The notes: generated by a model from the letters alone, not told the origin. A stretch of DNA of 64,000 nt from Pandoraea faecigallinarum (GCF_001029105.3 NZ_CP011807.3:5084001-5148000), one strand, 5' to 3'; counted from the first letter of the stretch, positions 45,479 through 54,625 are shown. Numbers and translations: made by a program.

Positions 45479-47815
45479 TCACTGGCCTTGGCGTTCGACG
45501 TTGGGCCCGTCGATTCGCCGGCCGGTGCTTTGCCACGACGTGCTGCGAGTTGCAGCACCTGAGCATCTTCCTGTGCGCTGGCGGTGGCCGGCGCACTGGT
45601 CTGCGCACGACGCGTCGCCGTGCGTGTGGCACCGCCCGCGGCAGCGCGTGCCGGTGCGGCGCTCGCCGCCGAGCCGTGCGTGGCAACCGGCGCGGCCTGC
45701 ATCGCTGCTGGCCGGCTTCGGCGCGACCTGACGCGCCGCCGTGGCGTGCTGCTGCGCGATGGCGTGGCGCACGCCCGGTGACGATGCCGCCTGGAACGCA
45801 TCGCCGACCCGGAAGACGGAGACCGCATCGCGCAAACGATGCGCCTGATCCTCAAGCGATCCGGCCGCGGCCGCCGCTTCTTCCACCAGCGCGGCGTTCT
45901 GCTGCGTGACTTCGTCCATCTGCGTGACGGCGCGATTGACCTGTTCGATGCCGCTCGACTGCTCGGCCGACGCTGCCGAGATCTCGCCCATGATGTCCGT
46001 TACGCGCTGCACGGCCTGCACGATTTCGTCCATCGTCTGACCGGCCTGCGCGACGAGAGCCGAACCGTTTTCCACGCGTCCGACGGAGTCTTCGATAAGC
46101 ACCTTGATTTCCTTGGCAGCCGCCGCGCTGCGCTGCGCCAGCGTGCGCACTTCGCCCGCAACCACGGCGAAGCCACGGCCCTGCTCGCCCGCGCGCGCCG
46201 CTTCCACGGCGGCATTGAGCGCGAGTATGTTGGTCTGGAAGGCAATGCCCTCGATCACACCGATGATGTCGACGATCTTGTGCGAACTCGTCGAGATGCC
46301 CTGCATCGTATCCACGACGTTGCCGACCACCTGACCGCCGCGCGCCGCGATCTCCGAGGCATTCACGGCCAGCACGCTCGCCTGCTTCGCGTTGTCGGCG
46401 TTCTGCTTGACGGTGGCCGTGAGCTGTTCCATCGACGATGCCGTCTGCTCCAGCGAAGCGGCCTGTTGTTCGGTGCGCGCCGACAGATCGGTGTTGCCCG
46501 CGGCGATTTCGCGCGAGGCAATGTTGATCGATTCGATGCCTTCACGCACGTCCGAGACAATGGACAGCAGACTGTTCTTCATTACCGTGAGACCGAACAG
46601 CAACTGGCCGATCTCGTCGCGACCGGTGCCTTCGGCCTTACCCGTGAGATCGCCCGCGGCAATCTGCTTCGACATCGCAAGCGCCACGCGCAGCGGATGA
46701 TTGATGGCGCGGCGCAGAATGCTGCCGAGCACGAACAGCACGACAATGCCGCCGAGCACGGCAACCGCGGTGGCCGCGCGCACGAGCGTGTGCTCCTTCT
46801 GCGATTGCTGATACAGATCGGTCGCCTGTGTGAGTTCGAGGCGCGTGAGTGCGTTGAGCTCGTCGCGCATCGGGCCGTAGGCCGGCTTCACTTTTTCGAG
46901 GTACGTCTGCTGCGCGCCTTCGGCGGACCCCACGCGCAGCATCTCGACCGTCTTTTGCAGACCGTCGGACGTGAAGCGCTGGCGAATCACGTCGAAGCGC
47001 TCGGCTTGCGAGCGCGTGCTCGCGTCGACCGTCTTCATGTACTCCGCCCATTGGCGGTTGATGTCGTCGAGGCTGCCCGCAATTTCGTCGCCGGCGCGCT
47101 TCATCGCATCGAGGTTCGGGCTGCCCACGGCCTCGGCAACCAGCAGCACGTCGCGGTCGAGCTTCTGTCCGATGACGCCGAGCGTGCTCACCGGCACCAT
47201 GCCGTTCTGATACACCTGCAAGAGCTTGGTGTTGCTGCTCGACACGCCCCAAAGCCCCAGCCCGCCGACAATCGCCAGCAGAATCGCCCCCAACACGATG
47301 ATGCCGGTCAGCCGTGCGCGCAGCGTATCCAGACGCACGCGACGCGCAAGCGCCGCAATGCCGCCGCGCTCGACCTGTCCGCCGCGAATGCGCAGATTGC
47401 CCGCTTGCCCGTTACGGAATCGTGCGTAGATGGTTTCGGCTTGCGCCACCGCGCCGGCCGCCGGGCGCACGCGCACCGACGTGTAACCGACCACGGCGTT
47501 GTTTTCGAGCGTCGGCGTGACGGTCGCGAGCACCCAGTAGAAGTCGCCGTTCTTGCGACGGTTCTTGACGAGCCCCGTCCACGTGTCGCCGCGTTTGATC
47601 GTCTCCCACAGGTCGCCGAAGGCTTCGGGCGGCATGTCGGGATGGCGCACGATGTTGTGCGGCGCGCCCAGCAGTTCGTCACGCGAATAGCCGCTCACCT
47701 CCACGAAGGCGGGATTGGCATACGTGATCCGCCCCTTCAGATCCGTCCGAGAGATCAGATACTGATGCTCGCCGATGACGAATTCGTTCTGGGTGACGGG
47801 CTGGTTATCGCGCAC
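45479..47815 (-). CDS. Aer-like PAS-containing chemoreceptor, C-terminal tail frameshifted
   Basis: As read, the product is 778 residues. An Aer-type PAS domain (10-120) carries the FAD-PAS signature: [44 protein letters not shown] membrane segment is at ~168-190, then a four-helix-bundle-like periplasmic domain to ~345, a second membrane segment, HAMP and a normal signalling domain. From about 45720 to the stop at 45479 the sequence becomes Arg/Cys-rich and unlike any MCP. The frame one base over gives an Ala/Pro/Thr-rich tail ending in GDWEEF, with a stop at 45454. A one-base insertion (or assembly error) near 45695-45720 is the best explanation. Signalling itself may be intact, but the CheR-docking peptide is lost. 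Likely role: redox or energy taxis. Confidence 0.88.
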   Translation of the reverse strand: MRDNQPVTQNEFVIGEHQYLISRTDLKGRITYANPAFVEVSGYSRDELLGAPHNIVRHPDMPPEAFGDLWETIKRGDTWTGLVKNRRKNGDFYWVLATVTPTLENNAVVGYTSVRVRPAAGAVAQAETIYARFRNGQAGNLRIRGGQVERGGIAALARRVRLDTLRARLTGIIVLGAILLAIVGGLGLWGVSSSNTKLLQVYQNGMVPVSTLGVIGQKLDRDVLLVAEAVGSPNLDAMKRAGDEIAGSLDDINRQWAEYMKTVDASTRSQAERFDVIRQRFTSDGLQKTVEMLRVGSAEGAQQTYLEKVKPAYGPMRDELNALTRLELTQATDLYQQSQKEHTLVRAATAVAVLGGIVVLFVLGSILRRAINHPLRVALAMSKQIAAGDLTGKAEGTGRDEIGQLLFGLTVMKNSLLSIVSDVREGIESINIASREIAAGNTDLSARTEQQAASLEQTASSMEQLTATVKQNADNAKQASVLAVNASEIAARGGQVVGNVVDTMQGISTSSHKIVDIIGVIEGIAFQTNILALNAAVEAARAGEQGRGFAVVAGEVRTLAQRSAAAAKEIKVLIEDSVGRVENGSALVAQAGQTMDEIVQAVQRVTDIMGEISAASAEQSSGIEQVNRAVTQMDEVTQQNAALVEEAAAAAGSLEDQAHRLRDAVSVFRVGDAFQAASSPGVRHAIAQQHATAARQVAPKPASSDAGRAGCHARLGGERRTGTRCRGRCHTHGDASCADQCAGHRQRTGRCSGAATRSTSWQSTGRRIDGPNVERQGQ

Positions 47816-47891
47816 GTGCTCGGTCTCCGTGGACTGGGGTGAATGGGTTATGGTCTGTAATGGTGTCGCCTCGCGATGGCGTCGGCCTGAG

Positions 47892-48407
47892 TTAGCTCGC
47901 CAGACGCTCGATGAGCGCCATGTCGTCGCTGGTCATCAGCTTCTCGATGTCCATCAGGATCAGCATGCGGCCTTCGACCGTGCCAAGCCCCGTGATGTAC
48001 TCGGTGGCCAGCTGCGCGCCGAACTCGGGCGCCGGCTTGATTTCGCCGCGCGCGAGCGTGAGCACGTCGGACACGCCGTCGACGACCATGCCGACCACGC
48101 GACCCGCCACGTTCAGAATGATCACGACCGTCTGCGTGTCGTACTCCACGCGGCCCAGCCGGAACTTGATGCGCATGTCCACGATCGGCACGATGATGCC
48201 GCGCAGATTGATCACGCCCTTGATGAAGTCGGGCGCGTTGGCGATGCGCGTCACGGCGTCGTAGCCGCGGATTTCCTGCACCTTCAGGATGTCGATGCCG
48301 TACTCCTCTTCACCCAGCGTGAAGACGAGAAATTCCTGACCGTCGCCATCGGTCTGCATGGCGCCTGCGTGGCGCGACACGGCCTGCTCTTGCGAAAGGT
48401 TGTCCAT
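47892..48407 (-). CDS. cheW: Chemotaxis coupling protein CheW
   Basis: CheW links receptors to the kinase CheA in the array. The 171-residue product has the family motifs [54 protein letters not shown] and [15 protein letters not shown]. Length matches enteric CheW (167). It lies 17 bases after cheA and 76 before the first MCP. Confidence 0.97.
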   Translation of the reverse strand: MDNLSQEQAVSRHAGAMQTDGDGQEFLVFTLGEEEYGIDILKVQEIRGYDAVTRIANAPDFIKGVINLRGIIVPIVDMRIKFRLGRVEYDTQTVVIILNVAGRVVGMVVDGVSDVLTLARGEIKPAPEFGAQLATEYITGLGTVEGRMLILMDIEKLMTSDDMALIERLAS

Positions 48408-48424
48408 CTAACGCGTCTCCGACT

Positions 48425-50623
48425 TCAGTTGAAGATGGTGGCAGCGGCCGAGCGCTGGCCGCGCTGGAGCGCCGCCACATCGACGATCAATGCCACACTG
48501 CCGTCACCCATGATGGTGGCGGCGGAAATACCGTGAATACGGCGGTAATTGGTTTCGAGGTTCTTCACCACGACCTGCTGCTGACCGACCAGTTCGTCGA
48601 CGAGCAGCGCGAAGCGGCGCCCTTCGGCCTGAAGGATCACGATGATGCCCTGCGTCGGATCGAGGCGGGCGCCGGGCACGTCGAAGGCACGGTACAACTC
48701 GACGAGCGGCAGGTATTCACCGCGCACCAGCACGACCTGCCCCTCGCCGGTCACCGCGCGAATGTCGTCGCGACGCGGTTGCAGCGACTCCATCACGAAG
48801 TTCAGCGGCAGAATGAAGATCTCCGGGCCGACCTTGACGGACATGCCGTCGAGAATCGCGAGCGTGAGCGGCAGCACGATGCGGATCGTGGTGCCCTTGC
48901 CGCGCGTGGACAGAATCTCCACGTGGCCGCCCATCTGCTGAATGTTTCGCTTGACGACGTCCATGCCCACGCCGCGGCCCGACACGTCCGTCACCGCTTC
49001 GGCAGTCGAGAAGCCCGGCGCGAAGATCAGTTGCCAGACTTCTTCGTCCGGCATCGAATCGGACACGTTCATGCCCTGTTGCTGCGCCTTGGCGAGAATC
49101 TTCTCGCGACGCAGACCGCCGCCGTCGTCGCTCACTTCGATGACGATGTTGCCGCCCTGATGCGCGGCGGACAGCACCAGCTGGCCCACCGGATCCTTGC
49201 CCGAGGCCAGGCGCTGTTCGGTCGTCTCGATACCGTGATCGAGGCTGTTGCGCACCAGGTGCGTGAGCGGATCGATGATGCGCTCGATCAGACTCTTGTC
49301 GAGTTCGGTCGCCTGACCGAACGTCACGAGCTCGATCTGCTTGCCCAGCTTCGTCGCGAGATCGCGCACCAGGCGCGGGAAGCGCGAGAACACATAATCC
49401 ATCGGCATCATGCGGATGGACATCACGGCTTCTTGCAGATCGCGTGCGTTGCGCTCCAACTGGCCCATGCCGTTGAACAGACGGTCGTGCAGCATCGGAT
49501 CGAGGCTGCTGGCCGTCTGTGCCAGCATCGCCTGCGTGATCACCAGTTCGCCCACAAGATTGATGAGCTGGTCGACTTTCTCCACGCCTACGCGAATCGA
49601 GGTGTTCTCGTGTCCGGCAGCGCCGCCGGCCGCCGGGGCGGCCGCGCGCTTCTCGGGCGGATGATGCGCCCCATTGCCACCATTGCCACCATTACCGGCA
49701 GCCGCCTGCGGCGCGGGCGGCACGACGATCGGCTCGGCAGCGGGCGGCGGCACGACGGCCCCGGGCGCTGCCGCCACCGGGACTTCGATCGGTGCCGGGA
49801 CGAAGATTTCCGATGTCTGGACCGGTGCGGCAGCGGGCGCCGGCTCGAGTGCCGCGGGTGCCGTGGCCGAAGCGGCGGCCGCCGCGCTGGCGTCCTGCAC
49901 GTCGATCTGCGACGGTTCGATCACGAAGCAGCACACGGCGAGAATGTCGTCCGCGCCGCACGTCGTGTCGAGCCACAGGTGCAGGGCGTCGGCCGCCGAG
50001 TGACGACCGGCGACGGTGCCCAGGTTGCCCAATTCTTCCGCGAGCAGCGCCTGATCCTTTTCGCCAACGCCGGTGAGGGTGACCTTCAGACGGGTCTGAC
50101 CCGGCGGCACGGGGCTGGTCGGCGCACCGCCGGCGTCGGCCGCCGCTTCTGGGGGTGCTGCCTGTGCTGCGGGCGCGGCGGCGGGAGCAGCGGCAGGAGC
50201 CGTAGGGGTAGCCGGGGCGGCGGAAACCGGTGCGCCGTCGCCTTCGGCGGCAAGTTGCTGGAGCACGGCGCAGATGCGCTTCATCGCCTCGGCGTCGGGT
50301 TCACTGGAGGCGCGGTAGGCATTCAACTGTTGATGCAACACGTCTTTGGTTTCCAGGAAGGTGTCGACCATCTCGGTGCGCAACTGCAATTCGCCGCGAC
50401 GTGCGCGGTCGAGCAGGTTTTCCAGCAGGTGCGTGGTCTCGGTGAGCGCGGTAAAGCCGAACGTTGCGGCGCCGCCCTTGATCGAATGAGCGGCCCGGAA
50501 GATCGCGTTCAGTTGCTCGTTATCGGGCGCGCTGACGTCGAGCGCCAACAGGAGGTGCTCCATCTCTGCGAGCAACTCTTCCGCTTCATCGAAAAAGGTC
50601 TGGTAGAACTGGGTGATATCCAC
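48425..50623 (-). CDS. cheA: Chemotaxis histidine kinase CheA
   Basis: CheA phosphorylates CheY and CheB in response to receptors. The 732-residue product has P1 with the phospho-acceptor His46 (FRAAHSIKGGAATFGF) and a P2-like region around 165-245 flanked by Ala/Pro-rich linkers. The P3 dimerisation domain is VGVEKVDQLINLVGELVITQ. The P4 ATPase has N box HLVRNSLDHGIE, G1 VSDDGGGL and G2 GRGVGMDVV, and the CheW-like P5 follows. It is slightly longer than E. coli CheA (654) because of the Ala/Pro linkers at 130-345. Confidence 0.97.
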   Translation of the reverse strand: MDITQFYQTFFDEAEELLAEMEHLLLALDVSAPDNEQLNAIFRAAHSIKGGAATFGFTALTETTHLLENLLDRARRGELQLRTEMVDTFLETKDVLHQQLNAYRASSEPDAEAMKRICAVLQQLAAEGDGAPVSAAPATPTAPAAAPAAAPAAQAAPPEAAADAGGAPTSPVPPGQTRLKVTLTGVGEKDQALLAEELGNLGTVAGRHSAADALHLWLDTTCGADDILAVCCFVIEPSQIDVQDASAAAAASATAPAALEPAPAAAPVQTSEIFVPAPIEVPVAAAPGAVVPPPAAEPIVVPPAPQAAAGNGGNGGNGAHHPPEKRAAAPAAGGAAGHENTSIRVGVEKVDQLINLVGELVITQAMLAQTASSLDPMLHDRLFNGMGQLERNARDLQEAVMSIRMMPMDYVFSRFPRLVRDLATKLGKQIELVTFGQATELDKSLIERIIDPLTHLVRNSLDHGIETTEQRLASGKDPVGQLVLSAAHQGGNIVIEVSDDGGGLRREKILAKAQQQGMNVSDSMPDEEVWQLIFAPGFSTAEAVTDVSGRGVGMDVVKRNIQQMGGHVEILSTRGKGTTIRIVLPLTLAILDGMSVKVGPEIFILPLNFVMESLQPRRDDIRAVTGEGQVVLVRGEYLPLVELYRAFDVPGARLDPTQGIIVILQAEGRRFALLVDELVGQQQVVVKNLETNYRRIHGISAATIMGDGSVALIVDVAALQRGQRSAAATIFN

Positions 50624-50674
50624 CGGTTTCCTCGTCCTAACTTGGTTGTGCCATCGACGCGTTCGACGTCATCG

Positions 50675-51058
50675 TCATGCGCCTTCGCCGACGAGCGAAC
50701 CGACCACGTCGACCAGTGCTTCGGGGTCGACCGGCTTGATCAGCCAGCCGCTGGCGCCCGCTTCGCGGGCTGCCGTCTTGTAGGCGCCGTCGACTTCGGT
50801 CGTCAGCACCAGAATGGGCGTCTCGGCAAATGCGTCGAGTTCGCGCAGCGCGCGAATGAGCGACAGGCCGTCCATGCCGGGCATGTGCTGATCGGTCAGA
50901 ACCAGATCGAACGCCGCGTTCGACGCCAGCGCCAGTGCTTCCTGCCCGTCGCGGGCGGTCGTCACGGCGTAGCCGGCTTCGTCGAGCGTAGCCGCCAGAA
51001 TCTGACGCATCGACGCGGAATCGTCGACGGCGAGAATCGTGTTGCGTAAGGCCTGCAT
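50675..51058 (-). CDS. Single-domain CheY-like response regulator next to cheA
   Basis: The 127-residue receiver-only protein has acidic pair D12/D13 (ILAVDDSASMRQIL), phosphorylation site D56 (LVLTDQHMPGMDG), T86-T87 and K108 (WLIKPVD). It differs clearly from the FliM-type cheY at 38315. It sits between motB and cheA, the place of the cheY1 or fixJ-like regulator in many beta- and gammaproteobacteria. It may act as a phosphate sink or regulate another output; CheA is the probable kinase from position. Confidence 0.93.
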   Translation of the reverse strand: MQALRNTILAVDDSASMRQILAATLDEAGYAVTTARDGQEALALASNAAFDLVLTDQHMPGMDGLSLIRALRELDAFAETPILVLTTEVDGAYKTAAREAGASGWLIKPVDPEALVDVVGSLVGEGA

Positions 51059-51075
51059 GCGTCTCCTCTTGTCGG

Positions 51076-52080
51076 TTATCGCGCTGACGCGCCCGGCATC
51101 GTGGGGGCTGACGGCGGTGCGGGCGGTGTGGGCACGCCCGGCACGGCCGGAAGCTCGCCGCTGATCGCGGCGCTCACCGCGTTGCTGCCCGCACCGCGGG
51201 CATTCGCGGCGTCGATTGTCGGTTGATCCGCTTCATGCTTGACCGACTGCTCGGCGCGGCGGTTGAGCACGATGATGCTGATGCGGCGGTTGATCGGGTT
51301 GAATGCATCGTCGCGGTCGAGCGGCACCGTCGACGCCAGCCCCACTACGCGCAGCACCTTCTCGCCATCCAGACCCCCGGCGATCAGTTCGCGACGCGAC
51401 GCGTTCGCGCGGTCCGCCGACAGTTCCCAGTTGCTGTAGCTCTTGTCGCCCTGCGCGTACGCCGTGGCATCGGTGTGGCCCGACAGGCTGATGCTGTTCG
51501 GCACGCCGTTGAGCGACTTGCCGATCTCGCGCAGGATGTCGCGCATGTAGGGCTGCACCTGAGCGCTCGCGTTCGCGAACATCGGCCGGTTCTGATCGTC
51601 CACGATCTGGATGCGCAGGCCTTCGGTCGTCACGTCGATGAGCAGTTGCTTGCGGAACTGTTTGAGCGTGGGGTTACTTTCGATCGCTTTTTCGATGCGC
51701 GCTTTGAGTTCGCGCAAACGTTGTGCATCGGCGCGCTCGGCCATCTCGGCCGTGGTCGCCTGCCGCGCGCGTGTCTGATCGCCGCGCGACTTCTGTCCAT
51801 CGGTACGCGTGGTGTCGGCGCCGCCGCCCGGAATCACGCCACTGTTATCGGCGGCGTTGCGTCCGCCCGTAAGCGCGACCTTGAGGGGCGTGCGGAAATA
51901 CTCCGCGATACCCGTCAGTTCCTTGCTGCTCACGGAACTGAGCAACCACATCAGCAGGAAGAACGCCATCATGGCCGTCATGAAGTCGGCATAGGCGATC
52001 TTCCACGCACCGCCATGGTGGCCGTGCCCGCCGGCTTTGCGGCGCTTGACGATAATGGGCCGCTCTTCTTTCTCGCTCAT
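51076..52080 (-). CDS. motB: Flagellar stator protein MotB
   Basis: MotB anchors the stator to peptidoglycan and carries the proton. The 334-residue product has a basic N-terminus and one membrane segment (about 28-48, YADFMTAMMAFFLLMWLLSS) with the essential Asp32, as in E. coli. A plug region follows, then an OmpA-like peptidoglycan domain at about 150-275 (ISLSGHTDATAY, NWELSADRANASRRELI, NRRISIIVLNR) and a Pro/Ala-rich tail. The Asp and no polar substitutions suggest a proton-driven motor. It lies 12 bases after motA. Confidence 0.96.
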   Translation of the reverse strand: MSEKEERPIIVKRRKAGGHGHHGGAWKIAYADFMTAMMAFFLLMWLLSSVSSKELTGIAEYFRTPLKVALTGGRNAADNSGVIPGGGADTTRTDGQKSRGDQTRARQATTAEMAERADAQRLRELKARIEKAIESNPTLKQFRKQLLIDVTTEGLRIQIVDDQNRPMFANASAQVQPYMRDILREIGKSLNGVPNSISLSGHTDATAYAQGDKSYSNWELSADRANASRRELIAGGLDGEKVLRVVGLASTVPLDRDDAFNPINRRISIIVLNRRAEQSVKHEADQPTIDAANARGAGSNAVSAAISGELPAVPGVPTPPAPPSAPTMPGASAR

Positions 52081-52092
52081 TGCGCTTGCCCG

Positions 52093-52953
52093 TCAGCGTG
52101 CCTTGACCTGTCGCACATGCTCTTCGAGCTCGGCGAACGACGGACGTACGGTGGAGTAAAGCACCTTGCGGCCGAACTCGACCGAGAGGGCCGGCGCGTA
52201 ACCGTTCAGGCTGGCGAGCAGCGTGACCTTGATGCACTCGTAGAGCTTGACCGACTCGTTGATGCGGTGCTCGATGAGTTGCGCCAGCGGCGAGATGAAA
52301 CCGTAGGCGAGCAGAATGCCGAGGAAGGTGCCCACGAGCGCCTGCGCAATGAGCGCACCGAGCACGGCTGGCGGCTGGTCGGCGGACGCCATCGTGTGCA
52401 CCACGCCCATCACGGCCGCCACGATACCGAATGCCGGCATGGCGTCGCCCGTCTTTTGCAGACAGTGCGCGGGGACCTCGCCCTCGTGACGGTACGTTTC
52501 GATTTCGTGATCCATCAGGTTCTCGATCTCGAACGCGTTCATGTTGCCGCTGACCATCAGTCGCAGATAGTCGGTGAGGAATTCCATGATGCGCGGCTCG
52601 CCGAGAATGCGCGGGTATTGCGAGAATACCGGGCTGGACGCCGGATCTTCGACGTCCCCTTCGATGGCAAGCATGCCGTCCTTACGCGCTTTCGCGAGCA
52701 GCACGTAGAGCAGCGCCATCAGCTCCATGTACAGCTCTTTGGTGTATTTCGAGCCCTTGAACAGCATCGGCAGCGCTTTCATCGTCGCCTTGATCGCCTT
52801 GCTGTTGTTGCCCACCACGAACGAGCCGACGCCCGCGCCACCGATGATCAGCAGCTCGGTCGGCTGAAACAGCGCGCCCAAGTGGCCCCCGCCAATGACG
52901 AAGCCGCCAAAGACCGAGGCCAGAACGATGATGTAACCAATGACGACAAGCAC
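52093..52953 (-). CDS. motA: Flagellar stator protein MotA
   Basis: MotA forms the pentameric ring around MotB and pushes on FliG. The 286-residue product has four membrane segments (about 2-22, 34-50, 170-190, 200-222). It has the cytoplasmic loop with charged residues (LPMLFKGSKYTKELYMELMA, RYHEGEVP-type region YRHEGEVPAHCLQKTGDAMP) and the proton-channel prolines (DAMPAFGIVAAVMGVVHTM). Length equals the enteric protein (295) within a few residues. A sigma-28-type promoter lies about 60 bases upstream. It heads motAB-cheY-like-cheA. Confidence 0.97.
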   Translation of the reverse strand: MLVVIGYIIVLASVFGGFVIGGGHLGALFQPTELLIIGGAGVGSFVVGNNSKAIKATMKALPMLFKGSKYTKELYMELMALLYVLLAKARKDGMLAIEGDVEDPASSPVFSQYPRILGEPRIMEFLTDYLRLMVSGNMNAFEIENLMDHEIETYRHEGEVPAHCLQKTGDAMPAFGIVAAVMGVVHTMASADQPPAVLGALIAQALVGTFLGILLAYGFISPLAQLIEHRINESVKLYECIKVTLLASLNGYAPALSVEFGRKVLYSTVRPSFAELEEHVRQVKAR

Positions 52954-53012
52954 TGCCGGATACCTCTCGCAAAAATACGTCTACGGAAAAATGTCCTTCC
53001 TGTTCAGAGGGC

Positions 53013-53040
53013 TTAACGGCAGACACGCAGGGAAACTGTA
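53013..53040 (-). promoter_or_regulatory. Sigma-28 (FliA)-type promoter upstream of motA
   Basis: On the minus strand: TACAGTTT, 12 bases, GCCGTTAA. Seven of eight -35 positions and seven of eight -10 positions match the FliA consensus; spacing is one base longer than ideal, the same as before fliL. It lies in the 152-base flhC-motA gap, about 60 bases before the motA ATG. Confidence 0.82.
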
Positions 53041-53105
53041 GGGGCGGGAAAACCTCGATTCGCTTCGATTCGCCTCGATGCTTCTCGATAGGAAAGCCGG
53101 CGCGC

Positions 53106-53702
53106 TCAGGCGGCCAGCGGAGAAATGTCGGCGTCCGGCGCGACGGGCGCCACCGCCGGCGCCAGATCGGCGGCGTGCGCGTGCTTCGCCTTGCGGGTCT
53201 TTCCCGCGCGCGACGGCGGCTGACACAGACCGCAAACGTACTGGCCATGCGGCTCGTGCGCGTGCGTGACGAAATGCCCGCCGCAGCGCGTGCACGGCGT
53301 CATCTGCAACATCTTGCTGTCGAAAAAGCGAACGAGCGTCCACGCCCGCGTAAACCCGAGCACTGCCTCCCAACCGTGCAACTCCACATGCTCCAGATAG
53401 AGGCGATACGCCTTCACGATGGCTTCGATGCCCTGGCAGCCACCGTACTGAACGAGGTGACGATAGATGTTGTGGAAAAGCGACGAGTGAATGTTGGGCA
53501 ACCACGTCACGAACCAGTCGGTCGAGAACGGCAGCATGCCCTTGGGCGGCGAGGCGCCCTTGAGTTCTTTGTAGAGTTTGATGAGCCGGTCACGGCTCAG
53601 ACTCGTTTCCGCTTCCAGCAACTGAAGGCGGGCGCCGAGTTCGATCAGCTCGATGGCCAACTGAATCTCACGGGCCTCGAGAACGACGCTTTTGGTACGC
53701 AT
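53106..53702 (-). CDS. flhC: Flagellar master regulator subunit FlhC
   Basis: FlhC forms the FlhD4C2 activator of early flagellar promoters. From ATG 53702 (AGGAAG upstream) the product is 198 residues. Motifs match enteric FlhC ([47 protein letters not shown]). The four zinc-binding cysteines fall at 137, 140, 157 and 160, the same numbers as in E. coli. The Ala/Pro-rich C-terminal tail (~170-198) is lineage-specific. The upstream extension of the frame lies in the flhD-flhC gap and is not coding. Confidence 0.97.
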   Translation of the reverse strand: MRTKSVVLEAREIQLAIELIELGARLQLLEAETSLSRDRLIKLYKELKGASPPKGMLPFSTDWFVTWLPNIHSSLFHNIYRHLVQYGGCQGIEAIVKAYRLYLEHVELHGWEAVLGFTRAWTLVRFFDSKMLQMTPCTRCGGHFVTHAHEPHGQYVCGLCQPPSRAGKTRKAKHAHAADLAPAVAPVAPDADISPLAA

Positions 53703-53787
53703 ATACAGGCTTCCTGGCAAGTCACGCCCGGCGCCGTCCTGCAAAACGACAGGACCGCGCGCGGCGTGCGGCGCGTATGTCGTACGC

Positions 53788-54105
53788 TCAGCCGATCTGC
53801 TCGACGGGCTGACCCGCGAGCAGAATCGAAGCATGCGACTGCTGCATACCCACGTCTTTCGCACCATGCGTGAGGCTCGAGAGAATCACGTGGTCGTCGA
53901 ATCGAAATCGGCACAGAAGCTGGTTCGACCCCGCGAATTTGACGAGTTGAGCCAGTGTGAGGCTGCCGAGCACATCGGCAAGCTGGTCGCTGATACCCAG
54001 GCGGAACATTGCCGCCGCGCGATCCTCCCGGATCAGGCGCTGAGCCAGGACAAGGTAGGAGAGATTCAACTCACGAATCTCGTTCAGTGTTTCGCTGTTT
54101 CGCAT
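53788..54105 (-). CDS. flhD: Flagellar master regulator subunit FlhD
   Basis: FlhD is the partner of FlhC in the class I master regulator. The 105-residue product has the family sequence ([60 protein letters not shown]). Cys65 sits at the position of the enteric interchain cysteine. It is separated from flhC by 85 bases. A long AT-richer control region lies upstream (54106-54654). Confidence 0.97.
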   Translation of the reverse strand: MRNSETLNEIRELNLSYLVLAQRLIREDRAAAMFRLGISDQLADVLGSLTLAQLVKFAGSNQLLCRFRFDDHVILSSLTHGAKDVGMQQSHASILLAGQPVEQIG

Positions 54106-54231
54106 GCGGCCCCCCGGCGCAATGGATGAATCTGGCGGTACTACTGTCTATTCCCTCGCATTGTGGACAAGGGCAAAAGATAAAGAAATCGGAGAAAAAC
54201 TACAGAAGGGAGCGAGAAAAGTGGAAGTTTT

Positions 54232-54252
54232 TTGTAGGACTTTTTCCTACAA
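54232..54252. promoter_or_regulatory. Inverted repeat upstream of flhD, candidate operator
   Basis: TTGTAGGA (54232-54239), a 5-base spacer CTTTT, and TCCTACAA (54245-54252) form a perfect 8+8 palindrome. It lies about 130 bases before the flhD start. It is flanked by a T-run on its plus-strand left, so on the minus strand an A-run follows, and it is not a terminator for flhD-direction transcription. Confidence 0.5.
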
Positions 54253-54581
54253 GAGCGGCGCGCAGGGTCTCTACGACGCGCTCGGTGGGAGCGTTCGGTG
54301 ACAAGGCGCAACCCGTTCATGAAAACGTCACGAAGCTACGCTTTACTACTTGACTGTATTTCGGCGGGCGTTTGCCGAACTTTAGCCATCCTTGCAAAAA
54401 TTTTCGGGGGGCTTCTGCAATGGATCGCTGGATCGTACTTTGCCTATGACGCGGGCACTGGAACAGCGCAATTACAAAGTGTTACAGATGTAGTGCAGCG
54501 TGCCGAAGTTCAGGTTTGGAAGGTTCGTTCCGTTAGCGGTTCCCGCTGTCTGGCCTTGACGCGGCGTTGAAGAAAACTGCG

Positions 54582-54625
54582 AGGAAGGCAGCTCGCGCCG
54601 GCACATGGGCCGTGGCCGCCTTCCT
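54582..54625 (-). terminator. Possible terminator of the MFS gene
   Basis: Arms AGGAAGGC (54582-54589) and GCCTTCCT (54618-54625) are perfect 8-bp complements with a 28-base GC-rich loop that can pair further internally. On the minus strand the sequence TCGCAGTTTTCTTC follows, which is moderately T-rich. It lies 30 bases after the stop at 54655. Confidence 0.45.

Noticed and set aside
48533..51049. 838-codon plus-strand open frame opposite cheA and the CheY-like gene
   Set aside because: It is antisense to intact genes, His/Arg-rich and without known motifs.
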